Below are positions 24,726-31,582 of a stretch of 34,085 nucleotides of DNA, piece after piece. A model generated the notes under the pieces. It saw nothing but the letters and a program-made list of their open reading frames with translations. It did not search any database and was not told the origin of the DNA. The stretch is taken from the NCBI GenBank assembly GCA_016125225.1, contig WGME01000022.1, forward strand, positions 1-34,085, written 5' to 3'. The translations under genes were made by a program, and so were the position numbers. Positions within the stretch are counted from its first letter, which is position 1. Each line of letters starts with the position of its first letter. The stretch comes from a bacterium. GTDB taxonomy: Bacteria > Planctomycetota > Planctomycetia > Planctomycetales > Planctomycetaceae.

Positions 24726-26318
24726 ATGATGACTTTTTCAGAGGGGCCTTCCCCAGGAATTCGGCTCGGAGCCATGGTTCTGGTCGTGAGCAGTCTCTGG
24801 CTGGGGCTAGTCACCGCCGAAGAACGGTCAGCGGCTGGGAATCAAATGGCACTCAAACCTCCCACTATTCCGGGCAACATTACGGGAGTTCTGCGGGAGA
24901 TCAATCAGGAACTATCTCGAGACTTGCAACCATCGGAAAATGCCGTGGTGATTCTAGTGCAGTTGTTTGGAACGGACGTCTTCGAACAGCCACTCCGTGA
25001 AACTTCACTGACCATGCTCGGTATTGAGGATGTCTCGAGCCGTGGGCCAAGGCTGACCTATATCGAGCCGTTTCTCAGAGGTCAAAAGTCAATCGCTCCG
25101 GCAGAACTCACTTCGACCATCGGGCGATTGGAACAACACTTAGCCATGGCTGGTGAGAAGCCCTGGCCAACGTTGGACGATCCTCTGCTGCATGAATATC
25201 TGGAAAGCAATAGAGAGGCACTGGACGCCTTTGTCACCGCATCGAACCTGCCACGATATTTTGCGCCGCTGCTTTCTCCCGATGCGCCACCGCGACTCCT
25301 TTCCGTATCCCTCGTGATCGAGCGTCGCTTGCCCTATCTCGTGCATTGCCTGGCTGCCCGGGGAATGTCGCGCTGGCAGGCCGGCCAACACGATGCCGCC
25401 CTGGAAGATCTTCTGGCATGCCACCGCTGGGCCGTGCTGCTTGCAAGTGGCTCCCCCTTCGATGTCTCACTGATCAAGGCGCAGAATCTCAACACAATTG
25501 GCTATCGGGCGGCCTTCGGTCTGCTCGAATCTGGAGCCTTGAACGGCGAACAGGCACGCAACTATCTTCAGCGATTGTCCCACATACCCCCCATGCCAAC
25601 CGCCGCAATGATTGCCGACCAAGGTGAGCGTGCCATTCTGCATCAGGAGCTGGAGTTTTTCCGGACGGATGCCGACTCTGTGCGAGATTTCTTTGAGAAC
25701 ACCAACCCGGAAGCTGCCGATATCGAGCAGATCTGGAAAGAGGACATTCCCCGCATCAAGTGGGATCTGGCACTGCAGCGTGCCAACCAGATTCAGGATG
25801 AATACGTTCATGCCCTTGGCGAAGCCAATTCGCAAAAGCAGTTGCAGCAATTTCAGAAACTGGAGGAACGCTTCGAGGCCTGGAATCAGACCGTCGATGC
25901 CAGAACGAAACAGTTCTCTGAGTCGTTGAACACCAATATCGAAGATGCCAGCCGTTGGATTGGCGAAAGCATGGCTTTTTCCTTAAAACCCTGGTTCTGG
26001 CAACGCCGGTTGATGGAACGCCAAGCCCGCGTCCGACAGGACTTCACTGTCATCGGGCTCTCTCTGGTGGCTTATCGAGATACGCATGGCAAATATCCGG
26101 AGAGACTGTCGGAGTTGGCTCCCTCGCCACTGTCGATGTTGCCGGTCGATCCCCATTCAGGTCAACCGTATCATTACAAACGCAGCGCCAATGGTGGGGC
26201 CTTGTTGACAAGCTGGGGAGCCAATCTGCTTGATCACGCCGGACAACAATTCAACGATGACCTGTCATTGCAATTCGCCCCGATCGCGGGAAAAGAGCAA
26301 GAGACGCGATCAAAATGA
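24726..26318 (+). CDS. Exported protein of unknown function
   Basis: 530 residues; AAGAGG precedes the tandem ATGATG start by about 5 bases. A signal peptide (about 15-32, GAMVLVVSSLWLGLVTAEE) is followed by a largely helical body: AARGMSRWQAGQHDAALEDLLACHRWAVLL around 215-240 resembles a TPR-like helix pair, and 370-400 is a Glu/Gln-rich segment that could be a short coiled coil. The C-terminus (TVIGLSLVAYRDTHGKYPERLSEL, then PVDPHSGQPYHYKR) matches a motif seen at the ends of pseudopilin GspG-like and other planctomycete proteins. No catalytic motif is recognised. Its gene is divergent from the repeat gene upstream over about 220 bases that hold no other gene. Confidence 0.75.
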   Translation: MMTFSEGPSPGIRLGAMVLVVSSLWLGLVTAEERSAAGNQMALKPPTIPGNITGVLREINQELSRDLQPSENAVVILVQLFGTDVFEQPLRETSLTMLGIEDVSSRGPRLTYIEPFLRGQKSIAPAELTSTIGRLEQHLAMAGEKPWPTLDDPLLHEYLESNREALDAFVTASNLPRYFAPLLSPDAPPRLLSVSLVIERRLPYLVHCLAARGMSRWQAGQHDAALEDLLACHRWAVLLASGSPFDVSLIKAQNLNTIGYRAAFGLLESGALNGEQARNYLQRLSHIPPMPTAAMIADQGERAILHQELEFFRTDADSVRDFFENTNPEAADIEQIWKEDIPRIKWDLALQRANQIQDEYVHALGEANSQKQLQQFQKLEERFEAWNQTVDARTKQFSESLNTNIEDASRWIGESMAFSLKPWFWQRRLMERQARVRQDFTVIGLSLVAYRDTHGKYPERLSELAPSPLSMLPVDPHSGQPYHYKRSANGGALLTSWGANLLDHAGQQFNDDLSLQFAPIAGKEQETRSK

Positions 26319-26499
26319 CGCATGGTTCCACGATGTGTCTTGAACCCACGCATTCCTGCCAGATTACATACGCGATCACCTGTTGCCAACAACAGTTCTA
26401 GTTTGAAGCAATGCTGGCGTCGCGAGTAATATCGGTTTCTTCAAATCTGCTGATCCTGAAGCACATTGCTGGCATATCATGAGGAGCCAACCGCTAAAG

Positions 26500-26541
26500 A
26501 AAATTAGGCTTGGGGGGAGCGACCATCAGGTCGCTCCCCCC
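26500..26541 (-). terminator. Strong hairpin terminator of the ubiquitin-like operon
   Basis: A perfect 13-bp stem, GGGGGGAGCGACC (26512-26524) and GGTCGCTCCCCCC (26529-26541), has a 4-base loop. On the minus strand it is followed by AAGCCTAATTTTCTTT. It lies 29 bases after the E1 stop codon. The rest of the gap back to 26319 shows nothing else. Confidence 0.75.
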
Positions 26542-26570
26542 AGGCTGTTACGAATGAAGTGAATCTGATT

Positions 26571-27290
26571 TCAAGATCTTCTATCGGAGACACTCAACTC
26601 ACTCCCGAGCAGATTGACCGCGAGATCGGCATCAAGGGGCAGGCCGCGGAGCCAGCGGGTGAATTGATGCACCATGAGCCCCGCGGCGATGCTGGCGGCG
26701 TAGATGGTGCTCTGCGCCGTGCAGCTGCCGACTTGGGCTTCTCCCTGCGGGAAGAGAGTCGTCGTGTAATGCCGCCCACTGGTCTCATCGGTTGCACTCA
26801 GGATCCGCAGCACTTCGCCGCGCATGCGGCCGTCGGCCCAGAACTGGCAATGGCGTTGCATTGTCCGCCAGATGGCGGCCCGCACCGAGATCGTGTCGAC
26901 ACACACAAACACCACGTCACTGATCGCCAGAGCCGGTCGATAGCGTTCCGCAATCAGCGTGAGTGACAGATCGAGCTGAAGCTCCCGCAGGGCTGCGGCC
27001 GTCGCCTCGACTTTCGATTGACCGAGGTCCGCCAGTCGATACCCCTGGGTCGTGATGTTCGTGGCTTCCACGACATCCGGATCCATCAGGTGGAGCTGCC
27101 GAGCCCCGATCGCGGCCAGTTGCAGGGCCACCTGACGGCCGATGGCCCCCACGCCGATCACGGTGATCGCGTGACGGGATAACTTCTCCTGCGGCACCAG
27201 GGCCGCCTGCCGCTGAAAGCGGTCGGTGAGAGTGATAGGAGTCTCCTTCAATCGAAACCTCTCCTTCCAAAAATCGGGATTCATGGACAT
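26571..27290 (-). CDS. E1-like adenylating enzyme (ThiF/MoeB family)
   Basis: 239 residues. E1-like enzymes use ATP to adenylate the C-terminus of a ubiquitin-like protein and usually pass it to a Cys as thioester. The Rossmann nucleotide site G46-x-G48-x-x-G51 is intact, followed by the acidic turn [10 protein letters not shown] (Asp70, Asn78), a [12 protein letters not shown] segment with Lys93 that contacts ATP, and VCVDT with Asp132. Cys190 in [12 protein letters not shown] is the best candidate for the transfer cysteine. The Zn-binding CxxC pairs of classical ThiF/MoeB are absent and the protein is short, as in E1s of bacterial ubiquitin-like operons. AAGGG lies 6 bases before the ATG. 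It is the last gene of the array; a decayed partial copy exists at 19.2-19.5 kb. Confidence 0.9.
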   Translation of the reverse strand: MSMNPDFWKERFRLKETPITLTDRFQRQAALVPQEKLSRHAITVIGVGAIGRQVALQLAAIGARQLHLMDPDVVEATNITTQGYRLADLGQSKVEATAAALRELQLDLSLTLIAERYRPALAISDVVFVCVDTISVRAAIWRTMQRHCQFWADGRMRGEVLRILSATDETSGRHYTTTLFPQGEAQVGSCTAQSTIYAASIAAGLMVHQFTRWLRGLPLDADLAVNLLGSELSVSDRRS

Positions 27291-27886
27291 CAGTCAACCC
27301 TTCGTCTGCCAGACAACCGGCCCCCCACAGGTCATGGGGTTCCAGTCCGGGATCGATCTGCACACAGCGGTCATACTCCGCCGCCCAGCCAGCCTCGTCG
27401 GTCCCCGCAAATGGCGGCGTGAAATCGACCTCCACCGGCAGTTCGATCGCGCCCTGTGGCCCCGTGTGCCAGGCGAGCCGGGCGTAACTTGCTCCGGAAC
27501 GGGCGACGATCCCCATGACGGCCCAGTCACAGGGACCGAAGACTCGCGCGAAGGTGGCTTCATCGACGGCACTGGGCTGCGGACAGTCCCCCGGATGGGT
27601 GTGCAGCCAGAGGCGGGCGAATTCGGCCGGTTGCCGTCCGAGATCGACCTGCTGCTCGAAGTACTCCGCCAGAGCCAGGTCATCCAGCACCACCGTGGCG
27701 ATGCTGGTCCGCTGCGGGATCAGGACCACATCGGTGACGTGCAGCAGGTCAGCTTGGTGCGAAATCCCGAAGCCGCAGATCTCAGTCGGTCCCCCGATCC
27801 CGCAGCCAGAGCCATTTCGCCCAGGCGGTCGGCGTGAATCGCAACCGCGGGGATGTCCGGGGTGAGGCTCGTCTAGGTTTCGTCAT
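26917..27886 (-). CDS. JAB/JAMM metalloprotease (deubiquitinase-like), apparent frameshift
   Basis: JAB proteases cleave ubiquitin-like proteins from targets or trim their C-termini. The protein reads correctly only if two frames are joined. Frame one starts at the ATG at 27886 (GGAGG 9 bases upstream, overlapping the previous gene by 14 bases), gives [17 protein letters not shown] and stops at 27782. Frame two supplies TEICGFGIS with the JAMM glutamate, then [20 protein letters not shown], the intact H-x-H...S-x-x-D zinc site. Removing one G from the G5 run at 27791-27795 joins them exactly. Frame two stays open to 26917, 374 bases into the E1 gene, which is unlikely to be real; homology-like sequence fades near 27300, and a G6 run at 27321-27326 is a second possible slip site that would end the protein at 27294, just before the E1 start. 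A GTG-initiated short form from 27729 would lack the glutamate. Confidence 0.8.
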
Positions 27887-28814
27887 CACGCTCGTCCTCC
27901 AAATCAAGGGCCGAATTCGCCGCAACGACACATCGCGGACAGTGTTCTGGTGCGATACCGGTGGTGCGCGGCCAGCAGGCTCGACACCAGGCCGCCTCAC
28001 AGTCGTCACAGGTCCGTTGGCAACGGTGGCAGTGAGGTTCGTTGCAATCGGGACAGTCGGCGGCACAACTGTCACAGAGGTCGGTGCTACACTGTGCACA
28101 ACTGCGGCGGTCGTCGCTGGTGACCTGCGTACCGCAGTCGTGACAGGTGACTGCGAACCAGTGGGTCAGAGCCTGATAGGCACTGTCGAAGTTGTAGGTC
28201 CGCAGCACCTGCCGCAGGATCACGAAGTAATCACTCAGGCGACCCGTCGCCAGCGCGGCTTCGAGACCCAGCCAACCGTCGCCCACACACAACCGGTCGT
28301 CCAGGACATGCGGGTGGGTGAGATCATCGCGCCCGTCGGGCCGCAGGGGTTCGAGGGCCACGACCGTGAGAGCGTCATCGGTCGGCAGCCGCTCCCAGTT
28401 CCAGCGTAGGGCAAAGGGCCCGAAGTCCAAGTCCTCCAGCACGATGGCGTCGGTGGTGACCGTGAGGGTGGTGGCGGCCAGATCGAGCGTCACCTGCTCG
28501 AACTCCTGTTCCAGCCCCTGCAGTTCGTCGTAGAGCGTGCGCAAGCTGGGGACCACGGCGGTGGGCAGTCGCCGTTGCAACACCTGCAGATCGGTCTCGA
28601 ACCAGCCGAGTTGCTGCTGCCATTGGATTTGGAGATGCGCGGCCGCGGCCGACCAGCCCCGTTGACAGGCCAGTTGATAATGGATCTGCAATCGACAGAG
28701 ACGCTGCCAGCGGCCCTGGGGCAACGTGATTGCCTGCTGGTGAGACACCCGACGGGCCAACGCGGCTTGAATCGCCACCAGGCCCCGGGTGGCGGTCCGC
28801 AGATCAAGAGGCAT
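27873..28814 (-). CDS. Putative E2 (UBC-like) domain fused to a cysteine-rich RING/treble-clef-like tail
   Basis: 313 residues; AGGAG 6 bases before the ATG. Residues 1-105 are helical. Residues about 106-215 read like an E2 conjugating fold: alternating strands (TLTVTTDAIVLEDL, FALRWNWE, ALTVVALEPLRPD), then T-H-P-H-V (166-170) matching the E2 H-P-N-[IV] motif, then LCVGDGW with Cys176 in the place of the active-site Cys of E2 ICL motifs, and a C-terminal helix (DYFVILRQVLRTYN). Residues 224-295 hold 17 Cys and 2 His in repeated C-x2-C pairs (224/227, 239/242, 247/250, 254/257, 262/265, 269/272, 277/280, 292/295), consistent with cross-brace or treble-clef zinc modules as in RING E3s. Neighbouring E1, JAB and ubiquitin-like genes support the reading. 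The fusion could act as combined E2-E3. The E2 call is motif-level inference. Confidence 0.7.
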   Translation of the reverse strand: MPLDLRTATRGLVAIQAALARRVSHQQAITLPQGRWQRLCRLQIHYQLACQRGWSAAAAHLQIQWQQQLGWFETDLQVLQRRLPTAVVPSLRTLYDELQGLEQEFEQVTLDLAATTLTVTTDAIVLEDLDFGPFALRWNWERLPTDDALTVVALEPLRPDGRDDLTHPHVLDDRLCVGDGWLGLEAALATGRLSDYFVILRQVLRTYNFDSAYQALTHWFAVTCHDCGTQVTSDDRRSCAQCSTDLCDSCAADCPDCNEPHCHRCQRTCDDCEAAWCRACWPRTTGIAPEHCPRCVVAANSALDLEDERDDET

Positions 28815-28872
28815 GAGAACTCCTGAGGAAAGGAAGAAGGATGAAGGCGGAAGGAGGAAATTCCAGGCATCA

Positions 28873-28893
28873 GGTCTGAGGCATCAGGTGTCA
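28873..28893 (+). repeat. Copy of spacer repeat also found at 33.1 kb
   Basis: This 21-base element matches, at 19 of 21 positions, the reverse complement of the right arm of the inverted repeat at 33157-33178. A 14-base word, GAGTGCCCAGTGAT, follows at 28919-28932 and recurs exactly at 31496-31509. Both lie in the 191-base non-coding spacer 28815-29005 between the ubiquitin-like and E2 genes. Confidence 0.65.
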
Positions 28894-29005
28894 AGGAACA
28901 TGAGGAGTGATGAGTGTAGAGTGCCCAGTGATCAATGCCTGGTCTCTTTTCAACCTGCCTCCTTCTCCCTTCGGCCTTCAACCCTCAGCCCTGAGCCCTC
29001 AACCC

Positions 29006-29233
29006 TCAGCCTGCTTCCGCTCCCTCGATCTTGAGGGGGGTGATGGTGACGCGGTCGCCGGGTTGCAGGACGGTGTCGCCGGTCGTGGGCTGGCGGTTGA
29101 CCCGGATCAGGTAATCACCGGGTTGGCCCTGGGGCAGACGTTGCTCGAAGAGTTGCCGGACGGTGAGGCCGTCGGTGACGTCGATCTCATCGGCGAAGCC
29201 GCCACCGTCGTTGTTGATGAACAGGAGACGCAT
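29006..29233 (-). CDS. Ubiquitin-like beta-grasp protein (MoaD/ThiS-like)
   Basis: 75 residues. The expected strand-helix-strand order of a beta-grasp fold is visible: [15 protein letters not shown], helix [19 protein letters not shown], then [16 protein letters not shown], the last matching the GD-x-V-x-x-x-P ending of MoaD/ThiS proteins. It is the obvious substrate for the E1 and JAB enzymes encoded downstream. The tail ends in E-G-A-E-A-G rather than the exposed Gly-Gly of ubiquitin or MoaD, so either the terminal Gly is used directly or JAB trimming back toward the inner Gly is needed. AAGGA lies 8 bases before the ATG. It is not simply a molybdopterin or thiamin factor, since no such biosynthetic genes are nearby. 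Confidence 0.85.
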   Translation of the reverse strand: MRLLFINNDGGGFADEIDVTDGLTVRQLFEQRLPQGQPGDYLIRVNRQPTTGDTVLQPGDRVTITPLKIEGAEAG

Positions 29234-29294
29234 AAGAGGTCCTTGGTCAGGTTGAGGGTTGATAGTTGAGGGTTGAGAAAAAGGCGGACGTCGG

Positions 29295-29367
29295 AGTGCG
29301 GAAGGGGGAGTAAAAGCCCAGCACGAATACTGCCATGGGTACCACTCCGCGTTCCCCCTTCCGCACT
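29295..29367. repeat. 15-bp perfect inverted repeat in intra-operon spacer
   Basis: AGTGCGGAAGGGGGA (29295-29309) and TCCCCCTTCCGCACT (29353-29367) are perfectly complementary across a 43-base loop. The element sits between the lipoprotein stop and the ubiquitin-like start (spacer 29234-29393). In RNA it would form a long G/C-rich stem. No T-tract follows on either side, so it is not a typical terminator. Confidence 0.7.
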
Positions 29368-29393
29368 TTGTTGAACGCGGAGCACTTGCCGTC

Positions 29394-29834
29394 TCAGCGC
29401 TGCGGTCGGTCCGTCACCCGCTGATAGCGGGCGTGGTTGCCCGGATCGGTGTCGCCGGGCGCCGCCAGCACCAACTCAGTCTCGGTGAGCGACTGAATCA
29501 GCATGTCGGGCGTGGCAGCAGTAGGGTCAGTGGCCAGGGTCAATTCCCAGGCCCAGGGGATCGGCTGGTCGGGGTCCATGTGGACCGTCAGGGTCTGGCC
29601 TTCGACCGACCAGTTGCCGGTGAGATCGAAATCCGCTCGGGTGAGCTGGAGGATCCAGGCTCGGGATTCGAACTGTGCCCGCAACCGGCCTTCGGCTGCG
29701 AAGGTCAAGGTGAACGTCCCTTCCGGGTCGACCCGAGACCAGGTGCCGATCAGCCGCTGGGCGGTCGACGGAGGGGACGGGGCACAACCGGCCAGAGTGA
29801 GCGTCAGGAACAGCAACAACAGTCGAGAGAGCAT
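29394..29834 (-). CDS. Lipoprotein with lipocalin-like beta-rich domain
   Basis: 146 residues. The signal peptide [17 protein letters not shown] ends in a lipobox L-A-G-C, so the mature protein is lipid-anchored outside the cytoplasm. The rest is beta-rich: [28 protein letters not shown] resembles the first strands of small lipocalin-like or META-type domains (GxW near the start), then [14 protein letters not shown] and [18 protein letters not shown] lies about 8 bases before the start. An exported lipoprotein is unexpected in an array of cytoplasmic conjugation genes; spacing and orientation nonetheless place it in the same transcript. Function unknown. Confidence 0.75.
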   Translation of the reverse strand: MLSRLLLLFLTLTLAGCAPSPPSTAQRLIGTWSRVDPEGTFTLTFAAEGRLRAQFESRAWILQLTRADFDLTGNWSVEGQTLTVHMDPDQPIPWAWELTLATDPTAATPDMLIQSLTETELVLAAPGDTDPGNHARYQRVTDRPQR

Positions 29835-29889
29835 GGAAGCGTCCTTTCAGAATAAGGAGGCAGGCCGAAGGTGGAAGGAGGGAACAACA

Positions 29890-30084
29890 TCAGACAGGGC
29901 AGAACAGAACGGCCCGTTCGGCGTCGACGAGATCCCAGTCGATCACCAGGGGCTGGCGGTCGTCATCGCAGTGGTGAGTGGCATCCGGAGTGAGGCTCAG
30001 CAGGCTGAAGCCCTGCCGCTGGATGGTGGTCAGGTCGTCGCCGGTGGCCCGGACGATGGCCGCGTCGAGTTGGGTTTGAGTCAT
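29890..30084 (-). CDS. Small conserved-looking protein in the ubiquitin-like array
   Basis: 64 residues from the ATG at 30084, with GGAA about 11 bases upstream. The sequence is compact: an N-terminal helix (TQTQLDAAIVRATGDDLTTIQRQGFSLL) resembling a short helix-turn-helix-like or adaptor helix pair, then an acidic part with IDWDLVDAERAVLF. Small proteins with the R-x-G-F-S-L ... DWD pattern are, as far as I recall, common hypothetical proteins in Planctomycetota. No catalytic residue is evident. It is the first gene after the internal hairpin at 30116-30157, so it would be first in the conjugation half of the array. Confidence 0.65.
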   Translation of the reverse strand: MTQTQLDAAIVRATGDDLTTIQRQGFSLLSLTPDATHHCDDDRQPLVIDWDLVDAERAVLFCPV

Positions 30085-30115
30085 GAAACAGGTTCCGATC
30101 GTGGCAAGGGACAAC

Positions 30116-30157
30116 AAAAAACCACCGCCCGCAGGAACGATCCCACGGGCGGTGGTT
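30116..30157 (-). terminator. Strong internal intrinsic terminator or attenuator
   Basis: AACCACCGCCCG (30120-30131) pairs perfectly with CGGGCGGTGGTT (30146-30157) over 12 bp with a 14-base loop, and on the minus strand the stem runs into a T6 tract (30116-30121) and then GTTG. It lies in the 106-base spacer between the 79-aa gene and the 64-aa gene. Only 31 bases separate it from the next start codon, which leaves little room for a new promoter downstream. Confidence 0.8.
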
Positions 30158-30190
30158 GGTCAGGGTGCACACAAGAACGAGACGGGAGCG

Positions 30191-30430
30191 TCAGTCACTG
30201 CCGTGGAGATGCTGCTGCGTCAGCCAGGCGACTTCGGCGGCCAGCGCGGCACTCCGCCTCGGATAAGGCCCCAGTCGGGGCCCATTGATGATCTGGGCCC
30301 ACCAGTCGCCATGAGGATCAGGTTCGATGTGGCTGGCCCGGGTGATGGTTAGAGTTCCGAGGGCAGTGAGATCGAACGTTTCGTCATAGAGGGTGGTGAT
30401 CTGACCCTCGGGATGAATCCGCAGTTCCAT
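30191..30430 (-). CDS. Small protein of unknown function
   Basis: 79 residues, starting at the ATG at 30430 in a TGATG overlap with the upstream stop codon, so translation is coupled to the 322-aa protein. It begins with a beta-rich part (MELRIHPEGQITTLYDETFDL, TLTITRASHIEPDPHGDWWAQI) followed by a short helix with GPYPRRSAALAAEVAWLTQQHL. The pattern ending in R-x-A-A-L-A-A-E-V-A-W-L is one I recall from other planctomycete small proteins. No enzyme motif is seen. It is the last gene before the internal terminator. Confidence 0.75.
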   Translation of the reverse strand: MELRIHPEGQITTLYDETFDLTALGTLTITRASHIEPDPHGDWWAQIINGPRLGPYPRRSAALAAEVAWLTQQHLHGSD

Positions 30431-31398
30431 CAATGCGTCTCCCGCGGTGTGGGGCGTTGAATCGCCCGCCGAGGGCGATCCACCAGCAGCCCTTCCAGGC
30501 TGGCCTGCACGCCGGCCAGTTGCGTGGCGACCTGCTGCCGCAGGCTGGTGCTGGTGCGCAGCTGCTGCGGCTGGACACCCCGCACAATCTGCTGGGCCTG
30601 ATCGACCAGCTGTTCGAGCTCGGCCTGTGAGCCGATCTCGAGATGGCGGAACCGCTCGAAGAAGGCCCGCAGATTGTCGACGGCTGAATCCCGAAAGACT
30701 TTCGGGGTCCCATGCTCCGAACCGGAGAGGCGTTCGGTCAGATGGCCGATGACCTGCGCGAACTCCTCCAGAAAGGCCTGTTCCGCCAGTGAGACTGCTT
30801 CGGTAAACCGCTGCTGCACCCGCTGGCATTCGGCCGCATAGAGGTCGGGATTCAATTGCGCGAGATACGGCGGGGGCTCCACACTCGGAAACTCCCAGCT
30901 CAGACCGAATTCGTGGTTGAGAGTCGCCGGATAATCGGTGGCGTTATACAGCTCACCGAGCCGCACCCGGGCCGCCTGTCGCAGTTCGGCATAGACCTCA
31001 TCGAGGGCCAGCACGGCGGCCTGCAGGTCGTGTTGCCACTGCTGCAACTGGGCGGCAAAGCCGCTCAGATCCTGCTGCCGCATCAGCCGCAGTCCCGGCT
31101 CCGGATAGGGCAACGTGCGGGCTTTCCAGGTCTGGGTGATCTGACCCCGCAGCGCCGTCACCGCCTGATAGGCGGGGTGCGTCGTATCAAGCAGCTTCTT
31201 GGCCGCCGAGACATACTTCGCCGCCGCCCCGAAGGCTTCGGCGGCCTGGGCTTTCTGCGCGGCCGACAGGGCTCGGCGCACGCCGAACCAGGTGAAACTC
31301 AATTTCGTGGCCGCCATCGTACGGCGTAACTGCGTGGCATAGTCGGTCGTGGTTGTAGACGCGCGAACCGGGGGCGGCTCCGCCAACGTGGGAGGCAT
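30430..31398 (-). CDS. 322-aa helical protein of unknown function (DUF3150-like resemblance)
   Basis: 322 residues from the ATG at 31398; GAAAGGA lies 7 bases upstream, whereas the frame open beyond it is made of spacer repeat. The protein is almost entirely helical: WFGVRRALSAAQKAQAAEAFGAAAKYVSAAKKLLD near 38-70, LPYPEPGLRLM near 95, long helices around 110-150, a central ELYNATDYPATLNHEFGLSWEFPSVEPPPY segment, and C-terminal coiled-coil-like helices. The general pattern (long helical, encoded beside an AAA ATPase) recalls DUF3150-type proteins found next to MoxR/AAA genes in phages and bacteria, but I cannot confirm membership. A substrate adaptor or partner of the AAA ATPase encoded upstream is plausible. 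Confidence 0.75.
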   Translation of the reverse strand: MPPTLAEPPPVRASTTTTDYATQLRRTMAATKLSFTWFGVRRALSAAQKAQAAEAFGAAAKYVSAAKKLLDTTHPAYQAVTALRGQITQTWKARTLPYPEPGLRLMRQQDLSGFAAQLQQWQHDLQAAVLALDEVYAELRQAARVRLGELYNATDYPATLNHEFGLSWEFPSVEPPPYLAQLNPDLYAAECQRVQQRFTEAVSLAEQAFLEEFAQVIGHLTERLSGSEHGTPKVFRDSAVDNLRAFFERFRHLEIGSQAELEQLVDQAQQIVRGVQPQQLRTSTSLRQQVATQLAGVQASLEGLLVDRPRRAIQRPTPRETH

Positions 31399-31500
31399 GG
31401 GGGTCCTTTCGTAGAAGGTTGAGGGTTGAGAGTTGAGGGCAAAGGCGGAAGGTTGAAGGTCGAAGGAGGAACAGAGAGGCCCTGTGCCCAGGGACGAGTG

Positions 31501-31569
31501 CCCAGTGATTTCTCTGCGGTCGGGCTTTCTGTTGTCCACTTTGGGCTTTCCGCTCGGAATTTTTCCTCC
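31501..31569 (-). repeat. 69-bp spacer repeat, copy 2 (inverted relative to copy 1)
   Basis: The reverse complement of this segment matches 33890-33958 at 63 of 69 positions. It lies in the non-coding spacer 31399-31582 between the AAA and 322-aa genes. Both copies also show the same reading when translated (K-I-P-S-G-K-P-K), which is a by-product of the repeat rather than evidence of coding. Confidence 0.85.
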
Positions 31570-31582
31570 TTTCCTCCCCCCC

